Shown in pieces: positions 26,219 through 36,235 of a DNA stretch of 64,000 nt. The stretch covers positions 62,001 through 126,000 of the forward strand of contig NZ_MSMP01000004.1 of the NCBI RefSeq assembly GCF_001936575.1, given 5' to 3'. How positions within the stretch are numbered: position 1 is the stretch's first letter; every line of letters begins with the position of its first letter. Made by a program: the position numbers and the translations under genes. The notes below the pieces were generated by a model. It saw only the letters and a program-made list of their open reading frames with translations, was not told where the DNA came from and ran no database searches. Source of the stretch: Tenacibaculum agarivorans (GTDB lineage Bacteria; Bacteroidota; Bacteroidia; Flavobacteriales; Flavobacteriaceae).

Positions 26219-26545
26219 ATGAATAATTATATTTCTTCAGCATCTTTTTCCGTATCAAATTTCCTTACTGGCGCTTCAGCTTTTACTTCAATTGTTAAAG
26301 AAGGATACAAAATCCAAGGTTATAGAACATTAGTTGAAAATGTTTCTGGAGGTTCTGCTAAACTTAGCCTTCAGTTTTGGAAAGAAGGAAAACCTCTCGG
26401 TAAACCTCATACACTCGAAATTAGTGACTCTAAACCTCCTGGTAATTTCATCATCGCACCTAAATTTGCAACTTTAGTTGTTATTTCATTTGGTGTAATC
26501 ACCTTTCCTATGGGAACTATTTTACTTAGTGTTTCAGTAAAATAA
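26219..26545 (+). CDS. Hypothetical protein, 108 residues
   Basis: Starts MNNYISSASFSVSNFLTGAS. Composition is Ser/Gly/Val-rich with predicted beta strands (EGYKIQGYRTLVENVSGGSAKLSLQFW, KFATLVVISFGVI). There is no clear signal peptide and no recognised domain. It lies 101 bases after the phosphatase gene and is followed by a 140-base gap without a clear terminator. Function unknown. Confidence 0.6.
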   Translation: MNNYISSASFSVSNFLTGASAFTSIVKEGYKIQGYRTLVENVSGGSAKLSLQFWKEGKPLGKPHTLEISDSKPPGNFIIAPKFATLVVISFGVITFPMGTILLSVSVK

Positions 26546-26685
26546 TCTTTACTCCAATTTAAATATAAGAACTTACTTCCTTTGTTAAGATAATAAAATA
26601 ACAGAGGAGGTTTATCTTTTTCTTAAGTACCAGACTCAATTCTACTAAATATGTTTCATGACTCAGTATAAAACCAAATTAGTCC

Positions 26686-27783
26686 TTAAAAATTTATTAT
26701 ATCTATCTGATGTACTTCAGAAGGTAAATAACCATAATTCTTTTTAAAAGCTGCTGAAAATTTACTAGGATTAATATACCCAAGTATATTGGCCACGTAT
26801 GAAATTTTTAGTGAGGGATCTTGTAGAAGCATCTCTTTTGCAGATTCCATCTGTTTTAACTGAAAATACTTAAATAATGAATACCCATAAGTCTCCTTAA
26901 AATCATTTTTAAGCTTAGTAGTAGACATTCCTATATCTGATGCCAAATTTTCTATCCCTGGAAAACCTTCAAAGATAGCATCAGAAAGTCTTTTTTCAGC
27001 CTTAAGAATTTTTCTTCTACTTGGATTAGTCATAATATCAGACTTTGGTTGAACATCTTTATGTTGCATTTTTTCAATAAAAGTTGACATCAACTCAAGT
27101 GTCTGAATTTTTAACTTTAATTTATTGTTCACTCCTTTCTCTCCTTTTGTTAAGATAGTTTTTAAAATAGGAGATGACAAATTATAGGTTGCATTAAAAA
27201 GCTCAGGAATAAATAAACTCGTACTATCTGAATGTAACCATTCTTTCATTTTATCACTAGAAAATATTTTATTCTTATTCGTATTATTGTCCAACCATTT
27301 CTGAGAAAAATAAATCACAAAAAAAAGTCCTCTAGAGCCCGCAAAATGACCATTAATAGCTTTGTCTCCTGGTTTATGCAACATCCAACCTCTATCTACA
27401 TTTACCATATTATTAATCAATGAAGACGGTGCTACCCGTCTCGTTTCATTCATGTATAGGCTTAATGTATAATATTCAATAGGTAATGTTGCATCGTAAA
27501 TCAGCTCATAACTAACATTCTTTTTAAATTTCACATCCGATACTAAAATCCAAAGTCCCTCTTCTAATTCCTCATAATGGCAATCTCCTTCAAAAAAAGG
27601 GTTTTTAGCTTGGAATACATTTTTCTTTTCATTTATTTTCACAAAGGGCATCCAACTCATGCTATCAAGCATAATTTTAGGTGAATTGGCCAAGTAGGGT
27701 AAAACAAAAAAGCCATCTTTAACGTAAAATAATCGTGTTTTAAATTTTACAATAAACTTTTGTAGTACGGACTTTAATATCAT
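26686..27783 (-). CDS. AraC-family transcriptional regulator
   Basis: 365 residues. An N-terminal domain without recognised ligand motif (1 to about 250) is followed by an AraC double helix-turn-helix (about 258-360): GIENLASDIGMSTTKLKNDFKETYGYSLFKYFQLKQ, then ISYVANILGYINPSKFSAAFKKNYGYLPSEV. It probably activates genes in response to a small molecule. The neighbours are a hypothetical gene and a tRNA, so the target is not evident. The architecture resembles PchR-like regulators, but no siderophore genes are near. Confidence 0.88.
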   Translation of the reverse strand: MILKSVLQKFIVKFKTRLFYVKDGFFVLPYLANSPKIMLDSMSWMPFVKINEKKNVFQAKNPFFEGDCHYEELEEGLWILVSDVKFKKNVSYELIYDATLPIEYYTLSLYMNETRRVAPSSLINNMVNVDRGWMLHKPGDKAINGHFAGSRGLFFVIYFSQKWLDNNTNKNKIFSSDKMKEWLHSDSTSLFIPELFNATYNLSSPILKTILTKGEKGVNNKLKLKIQTLELMSTFIEKMQHKDVQPKSDIMTNPSRRKILKAEKRLSDAIFEGFPGIENLASDIGMSTTKLKNDFKETYGYSLFKYFQLKQMESAKEMLLQDPSLKISYVANILGYINPSKFSAAFKKNYGYLPSEVHQIDIINF

Positions 27784-27902
27784 TAATTATTTTTTGAGGG
27801 GATATAATGTATTCTAATTTACTATTAAATATTTATCCAACAAAGCTCATTAATTATATACATTTTAAAAATTCAAAGATTAATACTTAACATATATTTA
27901 AA

Positions 27903-27936
27903 AAAAAGAGATCAACTTTATCATTCATCTCTTTTT
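27903..27936 (-). terminator. Terminator of tRNA-Arg
   Basis: Stem AAAAAGAGAT (27903-27912) / ATCTCTTTTT (27927-27936), followed on the minus strand by a T run. It starts two bases after the tRNA 3' end. Confidence 0.82.
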
Positions 27937-27937
27937 G

Positions 27938-28011
27938 TGACCTTGAAGGGAGTCGAACCCCCAACCGCTGGAGCCGAAATCCAGTGCTCTATCCAGTTGA
28001 GCTACAAGGCC
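27938..28011 (-). tRNA. tRNA-Arg (anticodon TCG)
   Basis: 74-nt cloverleaf on the minus strand: acceptor GGCCTTG/CAAGGTC, D arm GCTC/GAGC, anticodon arm CTGGA-TTTCGGC-TCCAG giving TCG, T arm TTGGG-GGTTCGAC-TCCCT region, A73. No CCA is encoded. It is followed at once by a terminator. Confidence 0.94.
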
Positions 28012-28038
28012 TATACTTAGTTTTTAAAACAAAAGTCT

Positions 28039-28066
28039 TTTGGACTATATTAACAAAAAGTCCAAA
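28039..28066 (-). terminator. Possible terminator after yqeY
   Basis: Stem TTTGGACT (28039-28046) / AGTCCAAA (28059-28066) just downstream of yqeY on the minus strand. The following T tract is interrupted (AGACTTTTGTTTT), so it may be leaky and let transcripts reach tRNA-Arg. Confidence 0.5.
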
Positions 28067-28076
28067 CCAATATGCT

Positions 28077-28523
28077 TTACGCTAATTTCTGTTTTACAAT
28101 AGTAGATATTGTTTTTCCATCAGCTTGTCCTGCTAATTTTTTAGAAACAATTCCCATCACCTTTCCCATATCTTTCATTCCTTCAGCATTAACTTCTCCA
28201 ATTACTTCTATCACCACTTTAGCAATCTCTTCTTCACTTAATGCTTCTGGTAAAAATTGCTCTAAGACTTTAGCTTCTGCCAACTCAGGATCTGCTAAAT
28301 CTTGACGATTTTGTTCTATAAAAACTTGTGCACTATCTTTTCTTTGCTTTACTTGTTTCTGTACAATTTTTAGCTCTAGATCACTTGATAAATCACCTGC
28401 TCCTGACTCTGTTTTAGCTAACATAAAAGCAGACTTTAACGATCTTAAAGCAGTTAAAGCTACGGTATCTTTAGACTTCATAGCTTCTTTAAGCTTATTC
28501 ATTACTTCTTGTTGTATACTCAT
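28077..28523 (-). CDS. GatB/YqeY domain protein
   Basis: 148 residues: MSIQQEVMNKLKEAMKSKDTVALTALRSLKSA, then EQNRQDLADPELAEAKVLEQFLPEALSEEEI and MGKVMGIVSKKLAGQADGK, the standard YqeY layout. The domain is related to the tRNA-binding tail of GatB; its role as a free protein is unclear, possibly tRNA-related. It lies downstream of ftsZ, separated by a terminator (28557-28583). Confidence 0.9.
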   Translation of the reverse strand: MSIQQEVMNKLKEAMKSKDTVALTALRSLKSAFMLAKTESGAGDLSSDLELKIVQKQVKQRKDSAQVFIEQNRQDLADPELAEAKVLEQFLPEALSEEEIAKVVIEVIGEVNAEGMKDMGKVMGIVSKKLAGQADGKTISTIVKQKLA

Positions 28524-28556
28524 TTGTGTTTTTTTTAATCAAAGATACTAAACAAT

Positions 28557-28583
28557 AAAAAAATCCTGAAGAATTCAGGATTT
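28557..28583 (-). terminator. ftsZ terminator
   Basis: Stem AAATCCTGAA (28561-28570), loop GAA, TTCAGGATTT (28574-28583); on the minus strand it is followed by TTTTTTATTG. It closes the division cluster. Confidence 0.85.
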
Positions 28584-28610
28584 AGTTCTTTGTTTATATT
28601 CTTACTGTTA

Positions 28611-30485
28611 TTAATCTACATTATCATGTAAAAAAGAATTATTAGATCGTAAAGGTAAATCGTCAGAGTTTGTATCTAACGGAGTTTGCTTCTCACTAAT
28701 TTTAGTATTTACATCTAAATCTATACCCAACCTTTTATATGCAGGTTGCTTTTCTATATCGTCTATATTCTGATTTACCTTATCAGAAAACTTATAGTTA
28801 AACCCTTTCATTTTCTCTCTTCTTTCTTTTGCTCTTCTCTGTAATTCAGAAATAGTAAGACTTAAAGGAGAACCTTCCGTTTGATCGTCTGAATCCGCTC
28901 CAGAGTCATTAGTAGTTCTTACCTCAAACCTTAAGTCTTCCTCTATCTCCTTTTCTATTGCAGGTGTAGAACTTTTACCTATGGTTGGTTGAATATCAAA
29001 ATCATCTAACACATAACGTTTTTCAACAGCGGGAGTAGATTTAACTTCTTCAAAAACTACATCTAAGTTTTTAATTGCCTCTGTAGTTTTTATAATATCA
29101 TTATTAGTTGTCTCTGGCTTGATTTCTTCATATGAATTTAATGGTAAATCAAACAATAAGTTCTGCTGAATTGGCGCCTCTACTTCTACTTTCTTCTCTT
29201 CAACTTGAGTCATATTTGTAATAATAAACTCTTCTTCTGGCACATCTTTATAACTTACTTCTTCAAATACTACACTTATATCTTTAATTGCCTCAGTAGT
29301 TTTCAACAAATTTGGCATTTTCTCTGCTGGTTCTTCAACATCTAAAACATGAACAACCTTGGTATTTGTTGTAGGTCTTGAGATTGGTTCATCAAGAGAA
29401 GTAGCTTTAGAAACTTTTTTAGTTTCAAACTCATATGTTGCTTTTTGATTGTCTTCTAAAGTATGTACAATCTTTTTCGTTTCGGTATTGTTAATCGTAT
29501 TTTGCTGATCTAAAGCAAAACCTGTAGCTACAATAGTAACAGCTAGCCCTTCTTCTAGACTTTCATCCTCTCCAATCCCCATTATAATATTAGCATCATA
29601 ACCAGCTTCAGTTTGGATATAATCATTAATCTCTCCTATTTCATCTAAGGTAACTTCATTAGTTCCCGAAACAATTAACAATAATACATTTTTAGCTCCT
29701 GTAATCTTATTATCATTTAATAACGGAGAATCTAATGCTTTTACAATAGCATTTTTAGCTCTGTTTGCACCAGATTCTTTAGCAGACCCCATAATTGCTG
29801 TTCCGCTGTCCGCTAATACCGTTTTAGCATCATGTAAATCGATATTTTGCTTATAGTGATGTGTAATTACCTCTGCTATACCTTTTGCTGCAGTTGCTAA
29901 TACTTCATCCGCTTTTGAAAACCCTGATTTAAATCCAAGGTTTCCATAAACTTCACGTAATTTATTATTGTTGATAACAATTAAAGAGTCAACATGTTTA
30001 CGAAGCTCATCTATTCCTTTCTGAGCTTGTTTTGAGCGCATTCTTCCTTCAAATTGAAATGGCATAGTAACGATACCTACCGTTAACACATCCATATCTT
30101 TAGCAATTTTAGCAATTATAGGTGCAGCACCAGTACCAGTACCACCTCCCATACCAGCAGTAATAAACACCATTTTAGTTTGCGTGTTTAACATTTGCTG
30201 AATTTCTTGAATACTTTCTGCCGCTGCTTGTGCACCTATTTCAGGATTTGCACCAGCACCTAAACCAGATGTTAAGTGTGCTCCTAATTGAATTTTATTA
30301 GGTATTGGACTATTTTCTAATGCCTGTGCGTCTGTGTTGCAAATCACAAAATCTACTCCGTGTATTTGCTTATTATACATGTAATTTACGGCATTACTAC
30401 CTCCACCTCCAACACCAATCACTTTTATTGTGTTTGATTGCGTTTTTGGCATATCAAATGAAATGTTATCAAATTCTGCGCTCAT
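28611..30485 (-). CDS. ftsZ: Cell division GTPase FtsZ with long C-terminal linker
   Basis: 624 residues, far longer than the usual 350-400. The GTPase core (about 18-330) has IGVGGGGSNAVN and the tubulin signature GGGTGTGAAP (113-122). The extra length is an acidic linker holding two near-identical segments, KTTEAIKDISVVFEEV (395-410) and KTTEAIKNLDVVFEEV (466-481), and a conserved-looking terminal patch EKQPAYKRLGIDLD (578-591) that may be the partner-binding peptide. FtsZ forms the division ring. It ends the cluster, 38 bases after ftsA. Confidence 0.96.
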   Translation of the reverse strand: MSAEFDNISFDMPKTQSNTIKVIGVGGGGSNAVNYMYNKQIHGVDFVICNTDAQALENSPIPNKIQLGAHLTSGLGAGANPEIGAQAAAESIQEIQQMLNTQTKMVFITAGMGGGTGTGAAPIIAKIAKDMDVLTVGIVTMPFQFEGRMRSKQAQKGIDELRKHVDSLIVINNNKLREVYGNLGFKSGFSKADEVLATAAKGIAEVITHHYKQNIDLHDAKTVLADSGTAIMGSAKESGANRAKNAIVKALDSPLLNDNKITGAKNVLLLIVSGTNEVTLDEIGEINDYIQTEAGYDANIIMGIGEDESLEEGLAVTIVATGFALDQQNTINNTETKKIVHTLEDNQKATYEFETKKVSKATSLDEPISRPTTNTKVVHVLDVEEPAEKMPNLLKTTEAIKDISVVFEEVSYKDVPEEEFIITNMTQVEEKKVEVEAPIQQNLLFDLPLNSYEEIKPETTNNDIIKTTEAIKNLDVVFEEVKSTPAVEKRYVLDDFDIQPTIGKSSTPAIEKEIEEDLRFEVRTTNDSGADSDDQTEGSPLSLTISELQRRAKERREKMKGFNYKFSDKVNQNIDDIEKQPAYKRLGIDLDVNTKISEKQTPLDTNSDDLPLRSNNSFLHDNVD

Positions 30486-30523
30486 AATAACTCCCCTTTA
30501 TTATACTTTTTTTACTACTAATT

Positions 30524-31873
30524 TTATTCTGCGTTATCCAAAAATTCTTTAAATCTTTCTGTGAATTTTTCCAAGAAAGACTTCCCTTTAGGCTTAGGCC
30601 TATACACACTCTCTTTTTCTACAGAAGGTTGTTGCACTTCCTCTTCTACACTATTTTGAGCTTCTTCTTTCTCAAAACTATCATTAATAACTACAACATT
30701 ATCTTCTTTAGTATACTTATCTAAACCTTCCATTAATAATCCTACTGCAGTAGCGTAAGAAGGACTAGACAATACATCATCACTGTCTCCAGCTAAATGT
30801 TCATTAGGATAACCTATACGCGTATCCATGCCTGTAATGTATTCAACTAATTGGCGTAAGTGTTTCAATTGAGAACCACCTCCAGTTAATACAATACCTG
30901 CAATTAATTTTCCTTTTTGGGTTTCATGTCCATAGTTCTTAATTTCTAGATACACATGTTCTATAATTTCTTGAACTCTTGCATGAATTATTTTAGAAAG
31001 ATTTTTCAAAGTAATTTCCTTTGGTTCTCTTCCTCTTAACCCTGGAATAGATACTATTTCCGTTTCTTTATTTTCACCTGGCCAAGCAGAGCCAAACTTT
31101 ATTTTTAATAATTCTGCTTGCTTTTCTATAATAGAGCAACCTTCTTTAATATCTTCTGTAATTACATTTCCTCCGAAAGGAATTACAGCTGTATGACGGA
31201 TAATTCCATCTTTAAAAATGGCTAAATCTGTTGTTCCACCACCTATATCTATTAAAGCAACACCTGCTTCTTTTTCCTCTTGACTTAATACTGCAGATGC
31301 AGATGCTAAAGGTTCTAAAGTGATATCAGATAAATTTAAACCTGCACTTTTTACACATCTTCCAATATTTCTTATAGACGATACTTGTCCGACTACCACA
31401 TGAAAATTAGCCTCTAGCCTACCTCCATACATTCCTATTGGCTCTTTGATATCTGGTTGACTATCTACCTTAAATTCTTGAGGTAATACATGAATAATTT
31501 CTTCACCTGGTAACATAACTAATTTATGCACCTGATTCACTAACATTTCAATATCTTCATCAGTTATTACTTCATCTGGATTAGATCTAGTTATATAATC
31601 ACTATGATGTAAACTTCTTATATGCTGTCCAGCAATACCAACCACTACCTCACTAATTTTCTGTCCTGAAACACTCTCTGCTTCATCCACAGCTTGTTGA
31701 ATAGACTGGATTGTTTGTGTAATATTATTTACTACACCTCTTTTCACTCCCAAGCTTTTTGCTTTACCAATACCAAGAATTTCTATTTTATTATATTCAT
31801 TCTTGCGACCAATCATGGCAACAATCTTGGTAGTTCCTATATCTAAACCAACTGCGATTTTATTGTTCTCCAT
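30524..31873 (-). CDS. ftsA: Cell division protein FtsA
   Basis: 449-residue actin-like protein: AVGLDIGTTKIVAMIG at the N-terminus, the FtsA SHS2-type insert, ALIDIGGGTTDLAIF, and GIVLTGGGSQLKHL. The C-terminal helix KSFLEKFTERFKEFLDN is the amphipathic membrane anchor. It tethers FtsZ to the membrane. It overlaps ftsQ by 14 bases. Confidence 0.96.
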   Translation of the reverse strand: MENNKIAVGLDIGTTKIVAMIGRKNEYNKIEILGIGKAKSLGVKRGVVNNITQTIQSIQQAVDEAESVSGQKISEVVVGIAGQHIRSLHHSDYITRSNPDEVITDEDIEMLVNQVHKLVMLPGEEIIHVLPQEFKVDSQPDIKEPIGMYGGRLEANFHVVVGQVSSIRNIGRCVKSAGLNLSDITLEPLASASAVLSQEEKEAGVALIDIGGGTTDLAIFKDGIIRHTAVIPFGGNVITEDIKEGCSIIEKQAELLKIKFGSAWPGENKETEIVSIPGLRGREPKEITLKNLSKIIHARVQEIIEHVYLEIKNYGHETQKGKLIAGIVLTGGGSQLKHLRQLVEYITGMDTRIGYPNEHLAGDSDDVLSSPSYATAVGLLMEGLDKYTKEDNVVVINDSFEKEEAQNSVEEEVQQPSVEKESVYRPKPKGKSFLEKFTERFKEFLDNAE

Positions 31874-32603
31874 CTTGATTTTGTTTTGTACATACCACTT
31901 GGTTGTGATATTTAACGTTTATTATTTTATACTTATTAATTGTCTTATCCTTTAAAGCTTTATTATAAAAAGCTTTCAGCTTTTTAAATTTTAAATTGAC
32001 ATCAGAATACTTCCCGAAGTAAATTCTATAGTCTCCACTTCGAACGGTAAATACGTACTCGTCTGTGTTTAATTTTTGAATCCCAGTTATTTCTTTTTGG
32101 AGAAACTGATCTTTGGAAATAAACAGCACTAATTGTGTTATTTCTTCGATATTTCCTGATAAATTTACTCCACTAATTAAAGGTACGCGTGCAGAAAAGC
32201 TATTAGACAAAGGAATTTTAGCTCCTTCTTTATCAATATAATAAGCCTTATTTTCTGAAATAATTCTAGCTATAGGCTCTTTTTGTGTAATATGAGTTTT
32301 TAGCACTCCCCCAAGCGTCATAAAAACTCTAGCATTTTCTACGTAAGGATTCGACGAAACCTTCTTTTCTAGGTGGTGTAAATCTATAACTCTTTTTGAT
32401 TGGTTTTTAACCGTAGCTTGATTTTGTATTAACAATTTATTAACCGACTCATGAGTTAAAAATGGATTTGCTCCTTCATCAAACTCAACTATCACATTTT
32501 CAACTACTTTCTTATGATTTCGCACTTTGGTAAAACTGTACAAAAAAAGCAATCCAATTACCAGAAATAACAACACCAAATATTTCATCAATTTCTTCAT
32601 CAT
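31860..32603 (-). CDS. ftsQ: Cell division protein FtsQ/DivIB
   Basis: 247 residues. Short cytoplasmic Lys-rich start, one membrane helix (about 8-26), then a periplasmic region with POTRA-like pattern HLEKKVSSNPYVENARVFMTLGGVLKTHITQKEPIARI. It is part of the divisome FtsQLB subcomplex. The ATG overlaps the murC stop (TAATG), and a second ATG follows directly, so the exact start could be one codon later. Confidence 0.88.
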   Translation of the reverse strand: MMKKLMKYLVLLFLVIGLLFLYSFTKVRNHKKVVENVIVEFDEGANPFLTHESVNKLLIQNQATVKNQSKRVIDLHHLEKKVSSNPYVENARVFMTLGGVLKTHITQKEPIARIISENKAYYIDKEGAKIPLSNSFSARVPLISGVNLSGNIEEITQLVLFISKDQFLQKEITGIQKLNTDEYVFTVRSGDYRIYFGKYSDVNLKFKKLKAFYNKALKDKTINKYKIINVKYHNQVVCTKQNQDGEQ

Positions 32604-33949
32604 TACAGCTTACATTCTTTAATTAAACCCTCTTTTACTTCCTCTACTAACAACCCAATATCTCCAGCCCCTAACATTACTATAATATTTTTTTTCGATT
32701 CTTTTATAACCTCAATAACATTACTTTTCTCAACCAACTGTTTATTATCATGATTAATTTTTTGTAATAACCAATCTGATGTAACTCCTTCTATTGGTAA
32801 TTCTCTTGCTGGATAAATATCTAACAATACAATTTCATCAAATTTAGAAAGTGAAACAGCAAAATCATCAGCAAAATCTTGCGTTCTACTATATAAATGA
32901 GGTTGAAAAACCACTAGCACTTCTTCTTCTGGATACATTTCTCTTACTGCTTGCTCTACTGCATTAATTTCAGTAGGATGATGTGCGTAATCATCAATTA
33001 AAACAAAATCATCAGTTTTAATTTTATACGAGAACCTACGTTGTACACCTGAAAAACTAAATAATCTATCTTTAATCTCTATCAATGAAACCCCATATAC
33101 ATCAGCCATTGCTATAGCAGCTAGAGCATTCATAATATTATGACGACCAGGTAAATGAAACTTAATATTTATAATCTTATCTTTTGGTGTTTTTACATCA
33201 AACACATAAGTCCCTCTTTCCACTCTAAGATTGTAAGCCGTATAATCTGCCTCTTGTTCAATTGCATAGGTCAGCCCGTTAATTGGTAACCCTTTAGCTA
33301 CAATTAGTTTGTGAGCAACTTTACTAGTAAATTCTTTAAACGAATCTAGCAATGCTTGATGTTCTCCATAGATATCTAAATGATCTGCATCCATGGAAGT
33401 AATACATGCCACATCAGGAGAAAGATGCAAAAATGAACGATCAAATTCATCTGCTTCAACCACTGAAACTTTATCTTTTCCTAAGATTAAATTTGAATTA
33501 TAATTCTCCGCAATACCACCTAAAAACCCAGTAGCTCCAACTGGTTGCATAATATGACCTAAAATAGAAGATGTTGTTGTTTTACCATGTGTTCCTGAAA
33601 CCGCCAAACAATAAGTATTCTCAGTGATCTTACCTAAAATTTCTGCTCTTTTTAATACTTTGAAATTATTATTCAAGAAATACTCAAGTTCTGAATGTAC
33701 TTTAGGTATTGCAGGAGTATATACAACTAACGAATCTTCTGTGTCTAAGAAATCATCTGACACTTGTTTAATATCATCTGTAAAATGAATAGAAATACCT
33801 GATTTTTGTAAACTATCAGTTATTGGCGAAGGCGTCTTATCATACCCCTCCACTTTCTTTCCATTTGCATGGAAATACCTAGCTAAGGCACTCATTCCAA
33901 TACCTCCAATTCCAATAAAATAAACGTTATGTATCTCTTTTAAATTCAC
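32603..33949 (-). CDS. murC: UDP-N-acetylmuramate--L-alanine ligase
   Basis: 448 residues. Rossmann start [19 protein letters not shown]-binding loop [27 protein letters not shown] and [12 protein letters not shown] are MurC hallmarks. Adds L-Ala to UDP-MurNAc in the cytoplasm. It overlaps murG by 4 bases and ftsQ by 1. Confidence 0.96.
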   Translation of the reverse strand: MNLKEIHNVYFIGIGGIGMSALARYFHANGKKVEGYDKTPSPITDSLQKSGISIHFTDDIKQVSDDFLDTEDSLVVYTPAIPKVHSELEYFLNNNFKVLKRAEILGKITENTYCLAVSGTHGKTTTSSILGHIMQPVGATGFLGGIAENYNSNLILGKDKVSVVEADEFDRSFLHLSPDVACITSMDADHLDIYGEHQALLDSFKEFTSKVAHKLIVAKGLPINGLTYAIEQEADYTAYNLRVERGTYVFDVKTPKDKIINIKFHLPGRHNIMNALAAIAMADVYGVSLIEIKDRLFSFSGVQRRFSYKIKTDDFVLIDDYAHHPTEINAVEQAVREMYPEEEVLVVFQPHLYSRTQDFADDFAVSLSKFDEIVLLDIYPARELPIEGVTSDWLLQKINHDNKQLVEKSNVIEVIKESKKNIIVMLGAGDIGLLVEEVKEGLIKECKL

Positions 33950-35040
33950 TTCTTAATCAGTCTTTCTACTTCGTTTACAATATGAGTTGTTGCATTAGGC
34001 AATGCTAACGCTTTTATATTTTCACTTAAACTTTCTTGTTTTCCTTTATCTTTCAACAATGTTTCAAACACCACCGGAAATGTATGCAATTCATCTTCTT
34101 TCAACATAATAGCTCCATGCTTATCTACTACAGACTTTGCATTCTTCGTTTGGTGATCTTCAGCAACATTAGGAGAAGGAATAAATAACGTTGGTTTTCC
34201 TACTATACACAATTCTGAAACTGAACTTGCACCGGCACGAGAGATTACAAAATCAGCTGCTGCGTATGCTAAATCCATTCTATTCAAAAATTGATGCACC
34301 TGTATATTTTCTTCAGTATTATATGTTTTATATTCCTCGTAATACAATTTACCACATTGCCATATGACTTGTAATTCTTGTCCTTTTAAAAACTCTAATT
34401 CTGTTGCTACCAACTGATTTATCCTTCTTGCTCCTAAACTTCCTCCGATAACTAAAACCGTTTTCTTTTTTTTATCTAGTTTAAAAAACGCTAAAGCCTC
34501 TTCTTTTTTTGTATGGATTAACAGCAAATCTTGTCGAACAGGATTACCAGTTTTCACTATCTTTTCAATAGGAAAAAATCGTTCCAAATTATCATAGGCT
34601 ACACAAATTTTATCTGCTTTTTTACTTAATAATTTATTTGTAATTCCTGGATATGAATTTTGCTCTTGTACAACTGTTGGAATTCTTTTTCTACTTGCCA
34701 TTATAAGCGCCGGACCACTTGCATAACCTCCTGTACCTATAGCCACATCAGGCTTAAAACGATTGATAATTACATTCGCTTTCCATAAACTACTCAGTAA
34801 TTTAAACGGAAATAAGATGTTTTTTAACGTTAACTTTCTTTGAATACCTGAAATCCAAAGCCCTTTAATTTCATAACCCGCTTTAGGCACCTTTTCCATC
34901 TCCATCTTACCCTTAGCTCCAATAAACAAAATTTTAGCGTTTGGATAACGCAACTTTAGCTCATTAGCTATTGCGATAGCAGGATAAATATGACCTCCTG
35001 TACCTCCTCCACTTATGATTATGTTTATTGACTTTTCCAT
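33946..35040 (-). CDS. murG: UDP-GlcNAc--undecaprenyl-PP-MurNAc-pentapeptide transferase
   Basis: 364 residues, GT-B fold. [21 protein letters not shown] and [10 protein letters not shown] in the N-terminal half, [12 protein letters not shown] and [19 protein letters not shown] in the C-terminal half. Converts lipid I to lipid II at the inner membrane face. Between ftsW (2-base gap) and murC (4-base overlap). Confidence 0.96.
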   Translation of the reverse strand: MEKSINIIISGGGTGGHIYPAIAIANELKLRYPNAKILFIGAKGKMEMEKVPKAGYEIKGLWISGIQRKLTLKNILFPFKLLSSLWKANVIINRFKPDVAIGTGGYASGPALIMASRKRIPTVVQEQNSYPGITNKLLSKKADKICVAYDNLERFFPIEKIVKTGNPVRQDLLLIHTKKEEALAFFKLDKKKKTVLVIGGSLGARRINQLVATELEFLKGQELQVIWQCGKLYYEEYKTYNTEENIQVHQFLNRMDLAYAAADFVISRAGASSVSELCIVGKPTLFIPSPNVAEDHQTKNAKSVVDKHGAIMLKEDELHTFPVVFETLLKDKGKQESLSENIKALALPNATTHIVNEVERLIKK

Positions 35041-35042
35041 AT

Positions 35043-36233
35043 TTATATTGTTTCGTGTAAAATATCTAACGGATTATCATCTAAAATCGACTCTTCAGTT
35101 TCATGTTTTGACGCACTCACACTTAACACCATTCCTAATGCAAAACAGGTCATCCAAATTGATGTACCCCCACTACTAATTAATGGTAATGTTTGTCCTG
35201 TTACTGGAAATAAATTCACTGCCACTGCCATATTTATAATCGCCTGAAAAACGATCGGCAAACCTACACCAATTACTAATAAAGTTGCAAAGATTGTTGT
35301 TGCTTTTTTTGCTGCAATTACAATCCTGAATAACAATAAGAAATACATAAAAATGACAAACAACGCTCCCATCATACCATACTCTTCTACAATAATTGCA
35401 TAAATAAAATCGGAAGATGATTGTGGTAAAAAATTCTTTTGTACACTTTTTCCCGCTCCTTTACCAAAAGCCCCACCAGTAGCTATGGCTATTTTTGCTT
35501 TTTCTACTTGATAATTTTCTGGCGCTTCTTTTGAATTTATAAAGCCATCTATTCTTTTTTCCCAAGTATCTACTCTATTCTTCATTAAACCAGGAAACGC
35601 TTTCACCACAAGAATAAATAATCCGAGTGCAACGATTCCCATTCCTAAAATATTAGCTATGTATTTTAAAGGATACCCTCCTATGAATACCAATATTAAA
35701 ATCATTGAAAAAATAATAGCCGTTGTTGAAAAGTTTGCAGGAAGAATTAATAGCAGCACCATACCAACCGGTAACCATAACTGCAATAAACTCTCTCTAA
35801 AAACAATTTCTTTTTCTTTATTTTTAGCCAAATATCTAGCTACATACACTAACGCCACCAATCCTGCTAATGTAGACGTTTGAAAACCAACTCCAACAAA
35901 CGGTATATGTATCCATCTACTAGCGTTAGCGCCGCCAATAGTTGTTCCTTGTGCTAATGTTACAATAAGCAACAAAACAACTATTGGAAACATTAACACC
36001 GACCCTCCGCTAAAATATCTGTACGGAATTTTATGTACACCATATAAAATTCCAAACCCCATAATTAACAACGCAATGTGCTTAATTAAATGCCCTGTGG
36101 TTGAACCATTTCCTACCACATACACTAAATTAGTGCTTGCGCTATACACTGGCATGAAAGATAGAATTGCCAAAATAGCAACGATAGCCCAAATAGCTCT
36201 ATCTCCTTTTATATGTTTAAATATCGTTTTCAA
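35043..36233 (-). CDS. ftsW: SEDS glycosyltransferase FtsW
   Basis: 396 residues, about ten membrane segments. SEDS signatures: [45 protein letters not shown] and [15 protein letters not shown]. Septal peptidoglycan polymerase partnered with FtsI. The equivalent of the usual QPSE motif reads QTST here. Two bases separate it from murD. Confidence 0.94.
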   Translation of the reverse strand: MKTIFKHIKGDRAIWAIVAILAILSFMPVYSASTNLVYVVGNGSTTGHLIKHIALLIMGFGILYGVHKIPYRYFSGGSVLMFPIVVLLLIVTLAQGTTIGGANASRWIHIPFVGVGFQTSTLAGLVALVYVARYLAKNKEKEIVFRESLLQLWLPVGMVLLLILPANFSTTAIIFSMILILVFIGGYPLKYIANILGMGIVALGLFILVVKAFPGLMKNRVDTWEKRIDGFINSKEAPENYQVEKAKIAIATGGAFGKGAGKSVQKNFLPQSSSDFIYAIIVEEYGMMGALFVIFMYFLLLFRIVIAAKKATTIFATLLVIGVGLPIVFQAIINMAVAVNLFPVTGQTLPLISSGGTSIWMTCFALGMVLSVSASKHETEESILDDNPLDILHETI

Positions 36234-36235
36234 TA

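Noticed and set aside
28072..28305. Plus-strand open frame of 77 codons opposite yqeY
   Set aside because: Antisense to the conserved YqeY domain, no independent evidence.
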